Shown here piece after piece: positions 43,706 to 55,574 of a stretch of DNA of 64,000 nucleotides. How positions within the stretch are numbered: position 1 is the first letter of the stretch; each line of letters starts with the position of its first letter. Location: the NCBI GenBank assembly GCA_027605045.1, contig JAQFWX010000041.1, positions 186,001 to 250,000 of the forward strand, in the 5' to 3' direction. The notes under the pieces are model-generated. The model was not told the origin of the DNA. It was given only the letters and a program-made list of their open reading frames with translations, and made no database searches. The position numbers and the translations under genes were made by a program. This DNA is from Phallus indusiatus (Eukaryota; Basidiomycota; Agaricomycetes; Phallales; Phallaceae).

Positions 43706-46259
43706 CGCAGTAGTACTACTAGAAGCAAGCGCGGGGTGTGACTGAATGAATTACAAAGGGTAATGCAGTTGCAGGGAATTTATATACCAACGCAATGGAA
43801 GTAGTCAAGCGCGCGCGATGTTTGTGAGCTCCGGACCCGAAGTAATTCACTGTGGCGCAACAATATAGAAAAACGTGGGCCGACTGGACCAATCTAAGAA
43901 TTGGATAAGGAAGCCGGAACTCAAAATCCGAGACAACGTGTATCGGAAGATTTAGCTAAGGAAGCAGAAGAACGACATTGGTAAATTTTGTGGTGCACGT
44001 TGGTTTGCATATGGTTTTCTTCCTCATGGATCTTTCGAGGTCTTTTGCAAATAGGGGAGCTAGATATCTGTATTCAGTTGTGGACCTCTGGAGAGTTTAT
44101 GACGACTGATGTGACGAAACTTACGATGATTGGTCTATAGTATTTGATAGTGCGATTTACCGCTCTGCTTGTAAATTAATTATAAATAGCCATCGGAAAT
44201 CAGACAAGTTCTATCTATTATAAGAATACGATTGGACGATCATAATGCACAATAACTTACGCGGTTGAACTCCAAGGCAGTCGGATGAAATAGTGGCACT
44301 TGGGGATTGCATCGCACATGGTTATTCCTGGCACTATTGGTCGTTTTCATCGTGAATACTCTTTATTGGACCCATGTATACCAAATTAATTAGCAGTTCA
44401 GGCCTTCGAAATTTTGGCCGGCCCCAAACACAGAGGAGCTTTTGTCGGAATCGTAATTGAGCTAGGGACAATATACCTGTCATAAGTCAACTCCAGCCTT
44501 CAAATTTTCCGTGATAGCCCAGCAGCATACGGCTTTTGAGTTGGTTGGCGTAGTGATATGAACGTTGCAGGAAGAGCGAATTCAGACGGGCGCTAGCCTG
44601 AGTCAAATACTTCCGAATTGCAGTCACTTCTTTTCCGTTCCCACCGACATTCGCTGATAACTGATAATGCAGAAGAAGCAGAAGAATCAACAAGCTAGCA
44701 GGAAGAGGAGCACATATTTCAATATTAGACCTATTAAAAGGTATATTTTTGTTTTTTTAACGCGCACAAGCGATAACTATCATAATTGTCCAACTTGACT
44801 TACTAAACTTTGGCACCAACAACGAGAAAGGTTGGGCCTTGTTTATCCCATTTAGTGACTCCAGTGATCAGATTGTATATACATACGAAATTAGTACGAG
44901 AAACCATCACTTCATTTGACACGCCCGTGCGGTATATGGGGTAACAATCCGAGCCTACAGCTTCAAGTGCATCAATCTGGGCCAGGCTTGAGCTTGGAAC
45001 AGGAATTGACAAATGAAGAAAGAAGGTTAGAAAGCTGGCGTCTCCAAACCCTACCAAAGGGTGTAGTCAGAATACGACACCGTTTACACAGTATGACCCA
45101 CGAGACCAAACTTTGAGTCTTTCAGTCTTGTAATCCTGAGTTTAGTGAACAGGCTGGCACCATTCGATGCCTACAGTATATCATAAGGCAAGAATATATA
45201 GTGCGGAAGTGTAACGATAGACGGTGTGCAAATCAACCTCCTTTTCATTTCATCTTTGATTCTCAAAAGTCAAGAGGTATCAGATTAAAGAAATTTATAA
45301 GCCTTTTGGTTTGATAACACAATTTTTGATATAGCCTATCCTAACCCAATCCCATGACGTTGACAGGGATAAGACGAGAACAGGAAACAATAGTAACAGA
45401 GTACATGGATGTTGAGAACGGACATAGAAGTGACGAACACAGGGAATAATACATAGGATCCCCGACAACAGCCTACTACAAAGCCACCACCGCAGCCACC
45501 GACACAATGCGACCATTTCGAAGGGTTGTAATTTTGTTTCACGGTTCAACGTTGTGGCCGATAATTGAATGTGAGGTGGGCATCAAGAATGTGTTTACTC
45601 TGGTTAGAAAGTTTCAGGTGTTAAAAGTGAGATATAAAAGTGTAAAGGACGAAGAACATACTGGAACGAGCCCTCATCTTCCGCCTTTTGCGCCTCAATC
45701 TGCGGGAACGCTTTTTCTTCCATTTTTCTCGCATGCTAACCGAGAAAGAACCAGATAGAAGTGATGAGGGTCCAACGACAAACGGTGTAGTCCAAGAATT
45801 GAATTCAAAAAAGGTCCAATTTGGGGAGAGATTGAGAGAAGTCGTAAGACAATACGATCAGAACATGAGACGAATGGGCACGCGACAGAAAAACTCACTT
45901 TATAGGAACTAACAGAAGTTAGTGCACAACTAAGGAGGAGGAAGACACACGACGCCCCAGTCTGATGATTATATATCCAGCGGACTTCGAATTTGTGGAG
46001 CGATGTTCTGTACAGTTGGTCCATTATGCTCCACAAGGGCCCATTCTTCTTTACAGGCGCCTGACTTTTCGCGAGCGCTTCTTCCGCTTCTCAAGCGTGA
46101 TGGCACTTTTGCCAAGTTGCCACCGCGTTTAGCACCAGAATTCAATAATCCAATAACATGACTCTTAAAAATCTCAGGCGCAACAGAAGGTGATCTTGGG
46201 AATTTCAACGCTCCCCGAGCATTTATTTCACCGCCACACCATTCATCGCCTGCTATAGT
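43706..46259. other. Mostly unassigned; weak exon candidates at 44487-45057 (minus)
   Basis: Two minus-strand frames, 44803-45057 (SNEVMVSRTNFVCIYNLITGVTKW) and 44487-44693 (SANVGGNGKEVTAIRKYLTQASARLN), look protein-like. They can be joined in frame by a GTAAGT donor near 44815 and an acceptor near 44700. I do not recognise the product and see no start. The rest (45.1-46.2 kb) has short frames in several phases that look like decayed coding sequence. Confidence 0.3.
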
Positions 46260-46795
46260 ATGACCTTTACCTGCATTTGTCCTAAATCCAGCTCTCAAAT
46301 CGCCGGTGGATTAAGCACCTTCACCGAAGGAAAAGATGTACGGTTAATTACGACGTGGCTTACCGAGTTTCGAGCATTCCTTGGTGATAGCATCAATAAA
46401 GGTTTTTTTCAAACTATGAATTTGTTTTCTAATTCATGTGCGTGATACCGGAAATTCCAGAGATTCCAGGATACAGAGCCTCAAAACGTGAATTATTGGC
46501 GAAGATCACTGACTACCAGTTTTCCGTGCTAGTATTTGACGTCTATGAGTGTCTGATTGCTCGTCAAGAAGCGAGCAGGGACGGGTACGAGGGTAAGTGC
46601 AGGTTGTATACATATGCGCACGTCTGACCTGCTTACTCACTTTGAACAGCCCTGTCGTTTCTACCTTTTTATGAGGACTTTTCTCCGGAGCGTAATAGGG
46701 CACGGCAAAGAATATGCGAAATGTCTGAAAGGAGTGTAAAGCGTCTTATATCAGACGTCTATTTCGAACTCAGTAGGAGATGTCCTGAACGTGAG
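46260..46795 (+). CDS. Spa2-homology-domain (SHD/GIT) protein fragment
   Basis: Exons 46260-46401, 46461-46592 and 46650-46795 splice cleanly into one frame. It has two Spa2-homology repeats: YRASKRELLAKITDYQFSVL + VFDVYECLIARQE, then FYEDFSPERNRARQRICEMS + LISDVYFELSRRCPE. SHD proteins (Spa2, Sph1, GIT) are polarisome scaffolds binding MAPK-pathway kinases at growth sites. Full Spa2 proteins are many hundreds of residues with coiled coils. Here the frame decays after ~140 aa, and the sequence diverges from the usual consensus at conserved Leu/Asp positions. This is therefore probably a truncated paralog or a pseudogene, not the main SPA2 gene. Confidence 0.68.
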
Positions 46796-47580
46796 GTTCG
46801 TGATTCAGCCTTTCCGGCACTGGTTTTCTTTCCTGATATCATTTTTGCAGAGTAATTGTAACATCACACAAAGGCTGAAACTATGGGTGAATTTTGTAAT
46901 GTGCAATGTATTATCCTAGTCCCGGTTGATAATGTGGACACTCGGTTTACTTCGAATCACCGACTTTCTATCCCTACATGTATGCTGTTGATTCCAAACC
47001 ATCAAGCACTTTGTATATTTGTATATTTGTACAATTTGACTGTATTTGAAAAGACTCAATTCAGAGGAAGAACGATTGACAAGAATGGGAAAATTAACGG
47101 TGCCAACATTCATGATTGTGATGGCTGCCGTAAGGCGGAGGCCGGAAGAAGTGTCGTCTGCTGTAGGGCTAAATTACACCAACCCGGAGACTTCACTCAC
47201 CTGTGTTGTTGAAATTAGGATGGCTTTGGTATATCATGAATCGTCGAATTCAGCCTCGGAAGAGCTTGCCTGCCTACACTTTAAGCACAGCATATCTATT
47301 TGGACATGACGGTTATTTGTGAACAGCCTTGGATGACTTTCCAATCTCATAAGATTATATACCTATTGATCCGAGCGTTGTGTCATTGTGGCGTAAATAG
47401 AAGGAAAACATCAGGTAAGAATTTATGCATAACTGAACGACTACCAATCATATTTCAAGTATGCTTTTCAATCGATTTAAATAAGTGATAAACTAAAAAA
47501 TAAAAGAAATGTGGAGAACGTATGGAAAATAGGAAAAACGTGTCGAATAAGACATGGTGAACTTCTTTCTTATTTAATAA

Positions 47581-48933
47581 CTAATGATCACCAAACGCGA
47601 GGGATAAAAACTCAACTTGTGTGTTCTGTTGAAGCCAGCTTACAGTTGAAGGATTGAAACGGTCGGGTTCTTCTATTATGCCGTCTGAAAGTTCAAGTTT
47701 AGGAAGGGAGATATTCGCCTCTGCGCGTGTTGACAGCACATCTTGGATGGATTCCAAGTTGACACCGTAGCAACGTAAGGTTTTGAGTTTTGGACACAAG
47801 TGCAAGCCGCCGGTGCTCTTCATGCCCCCGAGTACATGTAGAAACTTTTGCTCTTCCTTCCGCGAATGGGTGGAATCATATATTCCTAGCCATTCCAGAT
47901 TGGGGTATACATGCAAAAGCTTCGTGAAGGCTTCGTTGCTTGCTTCAAAATCCACTACCAGGAGGGAGACAAGACTCGGAAAATGTAGGGGTCGTCTGGA
48001 AATCGCGTCGAGTAGTGTTGAATAATCCTCTGGGCCCATCTGGGAAAGAATTAAAGATTTCAAAATAGGAGCGTGTATAGAAGAGACGACGTCTATGGCA
48101 TCCGTCAATTCGAAAAATGCCATCTCTAGATATTCTAGAAAATTCAATTCAATTGCGGAATCGGCTTCTGTTTGTCGGGTCCATGTCAATGGTGACGAGC
48201 CGTGGAGACCCAGTTTGCGTAGCAACGGGGTACGTTTTATTAGACTTCGAAGCTCTTGATGTACTGGGACACCTTCGAATGCTAGGCCGAGTTCCGTAAT
48301 ATTATCGAGATTATAACCCGGCCACCGAAATGCAGAAGCACCCCCGAGCAGTATCGTAGTTAACATGGGCATTTTACCACCGAATAGCAAATACTGGAAA
48401 TCGTGTCTGGTGGGGAGCTCCTCGCTGAACCACGGATACGGTAAGTATGACAACTCCAGCATTGTAAGCCGTGGGGCAGGTTTGTTTAGATACCCCATTA
48501 TTTGGTGGAGTATTGGGATTTGGGGAGATTTTGCGAAAAACCGTTCGAGTCGGTAGATGTTCGAGTTCACGAGGGCCATGATTTCGCAAATGGCAGGGTT
48601 CGGGTAATTAAACTTGAGCTCTTCGTAATCCAGGCATATAGTGCACAGAAGGGATCCAGATCGCTCGAGATATGTTTTGACATAGGTTACGTCAGACTCC
48701 AAGCTGAGCCCTCTGGGAAGGATTATTGACCACAAACACCGAGTATGGATAGCGACATTCCTGAATTGACGAGATACGTGTGATACCGAAAGTTGAAATT
48801 TATAGCAACTCCAAAACGAATAATTCCAGGGCGAATTCCCTTGATCTTCTTGGCTAAGGAAGCCCAATTCGAGAATATGACCAAGTACTTCGTTGGGCAG
48901 CTCTGACACCGAGGCAGATCGTGATGAAGCCAT
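47581..48933 (-). CDS. F-box/LRR-like protein, tandem copy 1
   Basis: Intronless, 450 aa. The N-terminal F-box (residues ~10-70) contains LPNEVLGHILELGF, FQLSVSHVSRQFRNVAI and LWSIIL, the usual Skp1-binding pattern. The rest (~75-450) is Leu-rich with irregular repeats (TPLLRKLGLHG, LNFLEYLEMAFFE, PNLEWLGIYD, CPKLKTLRCYG), as in basidiomycete F-box-like families. Likely an SCF ubiquitin-ligase substrate receptor; the substrate is unknown. Head-to-tail with two close copies downstream on the same strand. Confidence 0.88.
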   Translation of the reverse strand: MASSRSASVSELPNEVLGHILELGFLSQEDQGNSPWNYSFWSCYKFQLSVSHVSRQFRNVAIHTRCLWSIILPRGLSLESDVTYVKTYLERSGSLLCTICLDYEELKFNYPNPAICEIMALVNSNIYRLERFFAKSPQIPILHQIMGYLNKPAPRLTMLELSYLPYPWFSEELPTRHDFQYLLFGGKMPMLTTILLGGASAFRWPGYNLDNITELGLAFEGVPVHQELRSLIKRTPLLRKLGLHGSSPLTWTRQTEADSAIELNFLEYLEMAFFELTDAIDVVSSIHAPILKSLILSQMGPEDYSTLLDAISRRPLHFPSLVSLLVVDFEASNEAFTKLLHVYPNLEWLGIYDSTHSRKEEQKFLHVLGGMKSTGGLHLCPKLKTLRCYGVNLESIQDVLSTRAEANISLPKLELSDGIIEEPDRFNPSTVSWLQQNTQVEFLSLAFGDH

Positions 48934-49199
48934 CGTTCTAACTATTAGTAGCCTTCCTTAGCTTTGAGTGTCAACTATTTATTTGAGATTACGCGTCCCT
49001 CAGCCTCAAATTTGCCTTCGGATATGAGTTCGGGATTGGACCTTTCAAAGTGAAAAAAAAATGATATTACATTGACAAAGAAGTCCGGGATATTGAATAC
49101 TTACTATCTCCTAAGGACCTATATATATCGTGATTTTCTATCGAACGGAATCACAGTCTGCGCGAGAGAACAAGTGAGAACTCCGTTGCATGTGGTGGA

Positions 49200-49310
49200 C
49201 GGGCTCAGGCTTGGTGCTTTTATTTTTTTTGCTTGTCTGTGGATTCGAACCCAGCCCGTAGACCGAGCCTCCGGCAGGTGCAACCACCGGCGCTTGAGCT
49301 CGGGGACTAT
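49200..49310 (-). other. tRNA-like / SINE-like remnant in the F-box spacer
   Basis: The minus strand carries a good B-box (GGGTTCGAATCC) and, about 60 nt upstream, an A-box-like CCCCGAGCTCAAG. The T stem has a bulge and no clean anticodon arm or acceptor pairing forms. A more decayed version lies in the next spacer near 51470-51560. Best read as a tRNA-derived repeat copied with the F-box unit, not a working tRNA gene. Confidence 0.45.
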
Positions 49311-49845
49311 GCGAAACTTCATCGCATCAATGTCCTTCAGAAGCCTTCAGACCAACACAAGTAAAATGCATCCAACCCTTTTCCCGGTTCATTTCTGACT
49401 TAAGATCAAATAATCAACAATTTAAATCTGTGATATAAACCCGCTAGTAGTTGTCGAAAGACAAGTCAGCGCCTACCGACGGTACCTAACTTAAGAACAT
49501 TGGGAGGGTACTCTGAGTACATGAGGAGAAATAACGACTTACAAGGACCATTTGGAGACTCCGGTATTCAATCTCTGTGGGACGATCCGATGCTCGGATG
49601 AACCTTTAGTCCTACATAGCTCTGTCTTTATCATGAAGTGAAAAAAGGTCAAAGTAAAAAAAGGACAAGCTCAAAGTTTATACATGACTTTAATTCATCT
49701 TGCAAGTTTGCTGTTCGACAAGTGCAGGTGGTATAAGAGTGTGGTATAAGTACTAAAGATAAAAAAGAAACAAAGCGGGAAAAGCAAGGGAGATGAAAAA
49801 AAAAAGAAGTGTCGAGTGAGACATGGTGAACTTCTTATCTAAGAT

Positions 49846-51201
49846 CTAATAATCATCAAGCACGATGGGTACAAATTCAACTTGCGTGTTCTGCCGAAGC
49901 CAAAGTAAAGCCGAAGGATTGTAATGGGGGGATTCTCGTGTCATGTTCCTCGAAAGCTCGATTTTGGGAAGGGGGATATTCGCCTCTGCGCGCTTGGCCA
50001 GCACATCTTGGATGTGTTTCAAACTGAAACCATAGCAACATAAGGTTTTGAGTTTTGGACACAAACGCAAGCCGCCGATGCTCTTTGTGCTCCCGAGTAC
50101 ATGCAGAAACTTTTGCTCTTCCTTCCGGGTTGAACGAATGGAATCATATATCCCTAGCCATTCCAGATTGGGGTATACATGCAAAAGTTTCGTGAAGGCT
50201 TCGTTGCTTGCTTCAAGATCCTCTAGCAGGAGGGAGACAACACTCGGAAAATGTAGGGGTCGTCTGGAAATCGCGTCGAGTAGTGTTGAATAATCCACAC
50301 GCCTCATATGAGCAAGAGTTAAAGATTTTAAAATAGGAGCGCGTATAAAAGAGACGACGTCTATGGCATCCGTCCGTTCGAAAAATGCGATCTCTAGATA
50401 TTCTAGAAAATTCAATTCAATGGCGGAGTCGGCTTCCGTTTGTCGGGTCCATGACATGAATGTTGAGCCTCGGAGGCCCAGTTTGCGCAGCAAAGGGGTA
50501 CGTTGTATTAGAATCCGAAGTTCCTGATACACGGAGACACCTACGAATGATAGGCCGAGTTCCGTAATATTCTCGAGATTATAACCCGGCCACCGAAATG
50601 CAGAAGCACCCCCAAGCAGTATCGTAGTTAGCATGGGCATTTGATTACCGAATAGCAAAAACTGGAAATCGTCTCCGGTAGGGAGATTCTCGCTGAGTGG
50701 AAAAGGTGTGTATGAAAACTCTAGCGTTGTAAGTCGTGGGGCAGGTTTGTTTAAATACCCCATCATTTGATGGAGAATTGGAATTTGAGGCGATTTTACG
50801 AAAAACCGTTCGAGTCGGTACATGTTCGAGCTCACGAGGGCCATGATTTCGCAAATGCCAGGGTTCGGGTACGTAAAATGGAATTCGTCGTAATTCAGAT
50901 ATATAGTGCACAGAAGAGAACCAGATCGCTCGAGACATGTTTTGACATAGGCTACGTCAGATTCCAAGCTGATCCCCTCGACATGGATTATTGACCACAA
51001 ATGCCGAGTATGGATAGCGACATTCCTGAATTGACGAGATACGCGTGATACCGAAAGTTGAAAGTTATAGCAACCCGAGAACGAAAAATTCCATGGCGAA
51101 TTTCCTCTGCTTTCTTCGTTAAGAAAGCCTAATTCGAGAATATGACCGAGTACTTCGTTGGGTAGCATCGACACTGAACCAGATTGTGATGATGAAGACA
51201 T
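49846..51201 (-). CDS. F-box/LRR-like protein, tandem copy 2
   Basis: Intronless, 451 aa from ATG 51201 (MSSSSQSGSVSMLPNEV). An in-frame TTG 48 nt upstream was not chosen because copy 3 also begins at this Met. Same F-box and Leu-rich architecture as copy 1, and clearly closer to copy 1 than to copy 3. Variable positions cluster in the Leu-rich part, the expected substrate surface, while the F-box is nearly unchanged. The 5' flanking ~130 bp is shared with copy 1, showing that promoter and gene were duplicated together. Confidence 0.88.
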   Translation of the reverse strand: MSSSSQSGSVSMLPNEVLGHILELGFLNEESRGNSPWNFSFSGCYNFQLSVSRVSRQFRNVAIHTRHLWSIIHVEGISLESDVAYVKTCLERSGSLLCTIYLNYDEFHFTYPNPGICEIMALVSSNMYRLERFFVKSPQIPILHQMMGYLNKPAPRLTTLEFSYTPFPLSENLPTGDDFQFLLFGNQMPMLTTILLGGASAFRWPGYNLENITELGLSFVGVSVYQELRILIQRTPLLRKLGLRGSTFMSWTRQTEADSAIELNFLEYLEIAFFERTDAIDVVSFIRAPILKSLTLAHMRRVDYSTLLDAISRRPLHFPSVVSLLLEDLEASNEAFTKLLHVYPNLEWLGIYDSIRSTRKEEQKFLHVLGSTKSIGGLRLCPKLKTLCCYGFSLKHIQDVLAKRAEANIPLPKIELSRNMTRESPHYNPSALLWLRQNTQVEFVPIVLDDY

Positions 51202-51856
51202 TGTCGGACTATCAGTGGCCTTGACAGTTTCATTAGCTTTGAGTGTCAACTATTTATTGAAATTACGCGTACCTCAGCCTGGAAATTGCCTTCGGATATG
51301 ACCTTTCAAAATGAGAAAAAATGATATTACATTGACAAAGAGGCCCAGAAATTTGAGTACTTACTATCTCTTGTGTATGCCTTGATTTTATCAAACAGAA
51401 TCAGACTCTGCGCGAGAGAACGAGTGAGATCTAGTGAGAACTCTTTTGCATGTGATGAACGGGTTCAGCCTGAGGCTTGGACCCTTGGTGTTGATAACCT
51501 TGAACTCAGTCCTCACTTTCCCACGGCAGACTGAGCTTCCGTCGGTGGGCCTAGCGTAACCGGGAAACAATTTGGCAATTTGGAATTTTCATGATGGATA
51601 TCTGGAGTCTCCAATATCTAAACCATATGGACCTATCAATCCCAGTTCTGTGTTTCATTGTGGCGTAACCAAAATCACCAGGTAAAAGTTTACATTCATA
51701 TGGCGCCTGAACAACTTTCATTCATTTTTCAGATATGCTTTACAATTAGTGTGCAAGTGATATATTAAAGATAAAAAAAAAGAAAAGTGGAGAAGGCAAG
51801 GAAAGATCGAAAATTGTGTCGAACGAGACATGGCGGACTTCTTTCTTATCTGCAAA

Positions 51857-53215
51857 CTAATAGTCATTAAGCACGAGGGGTAAAAACTCCACTCGCGTGT
51901 TCTCTTGAAGCCAAGTCAAAGCTAAAGAATCATAACGGGCAGGTTCCTGTAATATGTACTTTGAGAGCTCAAGTTTAGGAAGCGGGATATTCGCCTCTGC
52001 GCGTCTTGCCAGCACGTCTTGGATATGTTCCAAGTCGACACCGTAACAACGTAAGGTTTTGAGTTTTGGACACAAACGCAAGCTGCCGGTGCTTTTCGTA
52101 TCTTCAAGTACATCCACAAATTCCTGCTCTTCCTTCCCGCGAGAACCGCACATATGCATTCCTAGCCATTCTAGATTGGGGTATACCCGCAAAAGATCCG
52201 CGAAGGCTTCGTTGCTTGCTCCGAGATCCTCTAGCAGAAGGGAAACAAGGCTTGGAAAACGCAGGGGTTGTGTGGAGATCACATCGAGTAGCGTTGAACA
52301 GTTTCTATCGGATTCGCTTATCCCAGCAAGAATCAAAGACTTTAAAATAGGGGCCTGTATAAGAGAGATGGTTCTTATGGCGTCTGCTTGTCCCAAATAT
52401 GATACCTCTAGATATTCTAGAAAATTCAACTCGAGGACGTAAGGGCCTTCTGTTTGTCGGGAGCATATCACCAGTGACGCGCCTCGGATACCGAGTTTGC
52501 GCAGCAAAGGGATACGTTTTAGGAGAGTTCGAAGTTCCCGATGCATTGACTTCCCTTCAAATGATAGGCCAAGTTCTGTAATATTCTCGAGACGATAACC
52601 CTGCCACCGTAACGCAGAAACACCGTCGAGCAGTATCGTCGTTAGCATGGGCATCTGACCACCGAAAAGCAAAAGCTGGAAATCGTCTTTGTCAGGGTAA
52701 TATGTGGCGACCCACGGAAACGGCGTGTACGACAACTCTAGTGCTGTAAGCCGTGGGGCAGGTTTGCTTAGATATCCCATGATTTGGTGAAGTATTGGAA
52801 TTTGAGGAGATTTTGCGAAAAACCTTTCCAGCCGGTATATATTCGAGTTCACGAGGGACATGATTTCGCAAATGGGAAGGTTCGGGCAATTAAACTTGAG
52901 ATCTTCGTAATTCAGGGATATAGTGCACAGAAGAGAGCCAGATCGCTCGAGACACGTTTTGACATAGGCTACGTCAGATTCCAAGCTGTCCCCCTGGGGA
53001 TGGATTATTGACCATAAACGCGGGGTATGGATCGCGACGTTTCGAAAATGGCGAGATACGTGCGATACCGAAAGTTGATATTCACAGCAGCGTCTAAACG
53101 AGAAATTCCAAGGCGAATTTCCTCTATCTTGGTGGCTAAGGAAGCCCAATTCCAGAATATGACCAAGTACTTCGCCGGGCAGCATGGACACCGAACCAGA
53201 TTGTGATGATGACAT
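51857..53215 (-). CDS. F-box/LRR-like protein, tandem copy 3
   Basis: Intronless, 452 aa from ATG 53215 (MSSSQSGSVSMLPGEV). Upstream in-frame Met codons exist (for example 53248) but lack counterparts in the other copies. F-box LPGEVLGHILELGF...VSRHFRNVAIHTPRLW. The Leu-rich domain is more diverged, with insertions near residue 290. The copy spacing of ~2.0-2.3 kb is near-regular, as expected from unequal crossing-over. Confidence 0.88.
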   Translation of the reverse strand: MSSSQSGSVSMLPGEVLGHILELGFLSHQDRGNSPWNFSFRRCCEYQLSVSHVSRHFRNVAIHTPRLWSIIHPQGDSLESDVAYVKTCLERSGSLLCTISLNYEDLKFNCPNLPICEIMSLVNSNIYRLERFFAKSPQIPILHQIMGYLSKPAPRLTALELSYTPFPWVATYYPDKDDFQLLLFGGQMPMLTTILLDGVSALRWQGYRLENITELGLSFEGKSMHRELRTLLKRIPLLRKLGIRGASLVICSRQTEGPYVLELNFLEYLEVSYLGQADAIRTISLIQAPILKSLILAGISESDRNCSTLLDVISTQPLRFPSLVSLLLEDLGASNEAFADLLRVYPNLEWLGMHMCGSRGKEEQEFVDVLEDTKSTGSLRLCPKLKTLRCYGVDLEHIQDVLARRAEANIPLPKLELSKYILQEPARYDSLALTWLQENTRVEFLPLVLNDY

Positions 53216-53866
53216 CGCCCGACTATTAGAACCTTGACAGCTTTTCATCCTTTGAGTGTTAACCAGATATTTATCTAAGATTATACGTACCTTAGCCTGG
53301 AAGTTGTCTAATAAGTAAATTGCATGAGATGAGTTCGGGATTGGATCTGAACCCGGAATGAAAAAATTGATGTTTGTGTTGTTCAATGTTTGTATATCAC
53401 GTGTCTATTTGCCGGGCCTCGAACGACTCCATTCATGTCGGATTATAAAAAAGAAATATCTGAGTATCATCACCTTTCTCATGATTTGCAGTTAGACTCG
53501 ATAATTATCGAACTTTTGCAAATACGGAACAGGTTTCTATGGACTTCAGGTTTTTAGGCTGGACATTGGCTGGACAATAACTACAGTTTAATCGCTATGA
53601 TCCTACAATCTGCTAGCTGGTTCTTGGTCAATGTTTGGTAAGTCGTTTTCACCTTCAAGCTATCCGTCGCATGCAAGGTTCTGGACTCTGAAACGCCTCT
53701 AGGATTTGTAATTTTGGATCAGCACTATGGTATGTCCGGATCCACTGGCACGGGGGCACAAAGAAAGAAAAGAGAAATGAAAGGACGGTGCTGGTGACAG
53801 TACAACTGACAAAGCGGTAATTATATAATGAAATCAATTTTTTTCGAAGTCTATCACTAGAGAACG

Positions 53867-54536
53867 AAAGCATTACATCTACATGCTCAACTTTTGTGTT
53901 CTGTTCAAGCCAACTCATAGCTACCGAACAGTAAAGGGTGTAATCTGGGAGCTGAAGTTTAGGAAGAGGTATGTTTTCCGTTGCGCGTGTTACCATCATC
54001 TCGTGGATTTTTCCGGTTCCACATCAATACAGCGTAAAGTTTTGAGATTAATATTGGGACACCAACACCGCCCATTTTGCCTCGTCTCCGCAGCCACGGT
54101 GCGCCCCTAGCACTTCCAGATTGCGGTATGTGTTCAGAACTTTGACCAAGGCTTCTTCGTTTGTTTTGACATCAAACAAGGTGAGAGAGGTGAGCTTCGG
54201 AAGAGATAGTGATGGCTCAACAATTTTGATGGCTCGACGAAATCGTCGAGCATTACTATATCATCATCGTCAATATCTTTATCACGCATTTCAGCGATAA
54301 TCAAAGTTTGAGCATGGATGAAAGAGATGATCCACATGGCACTTTCAGGATAAAAAGATGACCGTACTAGGTGTTCTAAGAAATTTCAGGTCAGTGAGAT
54401 ATATTCGGCTTTTTGTTAGTCTAACTGAAAAACCTTTAATGGCAAGCTCGCGCAACAAAGAAGTACTTTTCTGGAATAGTTTTGGAATTATGCATGTGAC
54501 CTGAGCGAGGTGAGATTTCGAAGACCATGAGGCCAC
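53867..54536 (-). pseudogene. Decayed fourth F-box copy (Leu-rich part only)
   Basis: Fragments align in order with copies 1-3: LLRELAIKGFSV and LTDLKFL near 54360-54470, LKTLRCI-like near 54030-54060, then ENIPLPKLQLPDY and WLEQNTKVEHVDV near 53880-53990. They lie in different frames with stops between. The F-box is missing. This marks the old edge of the tandem array. Confidence 0.75.
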
Positions 54537-55574
54537 TGTAGTGTATTAACATTTTGGAGATAATAACGAGAAAGCCCGAATTCGCCGCCGATGATCCTTT
54601 AGGACAAGGGGTGTCTACTTTAAGGGGAAGGTGTTCCGAACACAGTAACAGCCAGTTCTCAAGTTATTGTACAGTGTTTCTGGCATGTATTTCTTTGCTG
54701 ATTTCTAAGTTATATCGTGATTCAATATGTAAATTGGTAAGAACAGTGGTAACATACTAGCACCGAGACAAAGCGCATTGTTTCTTTTAATATGGCTTTG
54801 TGCAAGCAAGTCTTTCAAGTTCGTATGAACTGCTGCAACGCGCTAGTAATTTACATAAAGCGCGGATTTGAAACTGCGTATCGTCCGTTGAGCCACGCGC
54901 TGCAACCTTTGAGAAATGAAAAACTGCCGCGGGGTCCCGAGAAGCAATATGTGCAAATTTTGGCATCGATGTAGCGCAGCATCGCGTGAAAGCTTGGCTT
55001 ACGACACTCAAAGTGGAAGACTCTGAATCTGTTTATTACCGTGATCTCCCGGATTTCCGCGAGTCGCGAAGCTGGATTCAAAGGTACCGTGCACTATTTG
55101 AAAATAATGAGAACACGTGAGCCAGCTCATGAACAGATGCCGTTACGACGTTTGCAGAACTATCGAAAGATCATGAACGTTAAATATGACATTCTTTTTG
55201 CTCCGCGGATAAACGGAAGAAAAGAACAACAGAATGATGCAGAGTGTGTGTAGACGCCGGTCTGCAATACCGACCAAAGTTACTACTTGGTTACTACCAC
55301 GGAGTACTCAGTACTTGATAATACAAGTCTACGATACAATTGCTGTCATATTCAAAATCATATCCGTTAGAAGAGAAATTGACAGTTATTGGCACCTAAA
55401 ATATTGCAACTATCTTTTTTTCAAATCGCTGAGAACCGCCCAGTGCCAGCGCCACGCATTCGGCGTTGAGCTCGGAATTTCCAATTCTCAGAAGGATTCA
55501 AATAAATAGATAAACAGATAAACAGTTCGAACAGTTCGACAGTAAATCTACACTCCATTCTATCATCTCGTTCA
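54537..55574. other. Intergenic, nothing supported
   Basis: Short frames only (for example 54792-54974) with no motif. The segment before 55575 has an AT-rich AATAAATAGATAAACAG stretch that could be promoter sequence. Confidence 0.45.

Noticed and set aside
49200..49310. Functional tRNA gene on the minus strand
   Set aside because: Good A/B boxes, but the T stem is bulged, no proper anticodon arm forms and the acceptor ends do not pair.
53216..53386. N-terminal extension of F-box copy 3
   Set aside because: The in-frame extension begins at a non-ATG codon and has no counterpart in copies 1 and 2; the shared Met at 53215 is the better start.
54792..54974. 60-codon frame, possible small gene
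   Set aside because: No motif, no splice context, no homology recognised; overlapping minus frames are equally open.
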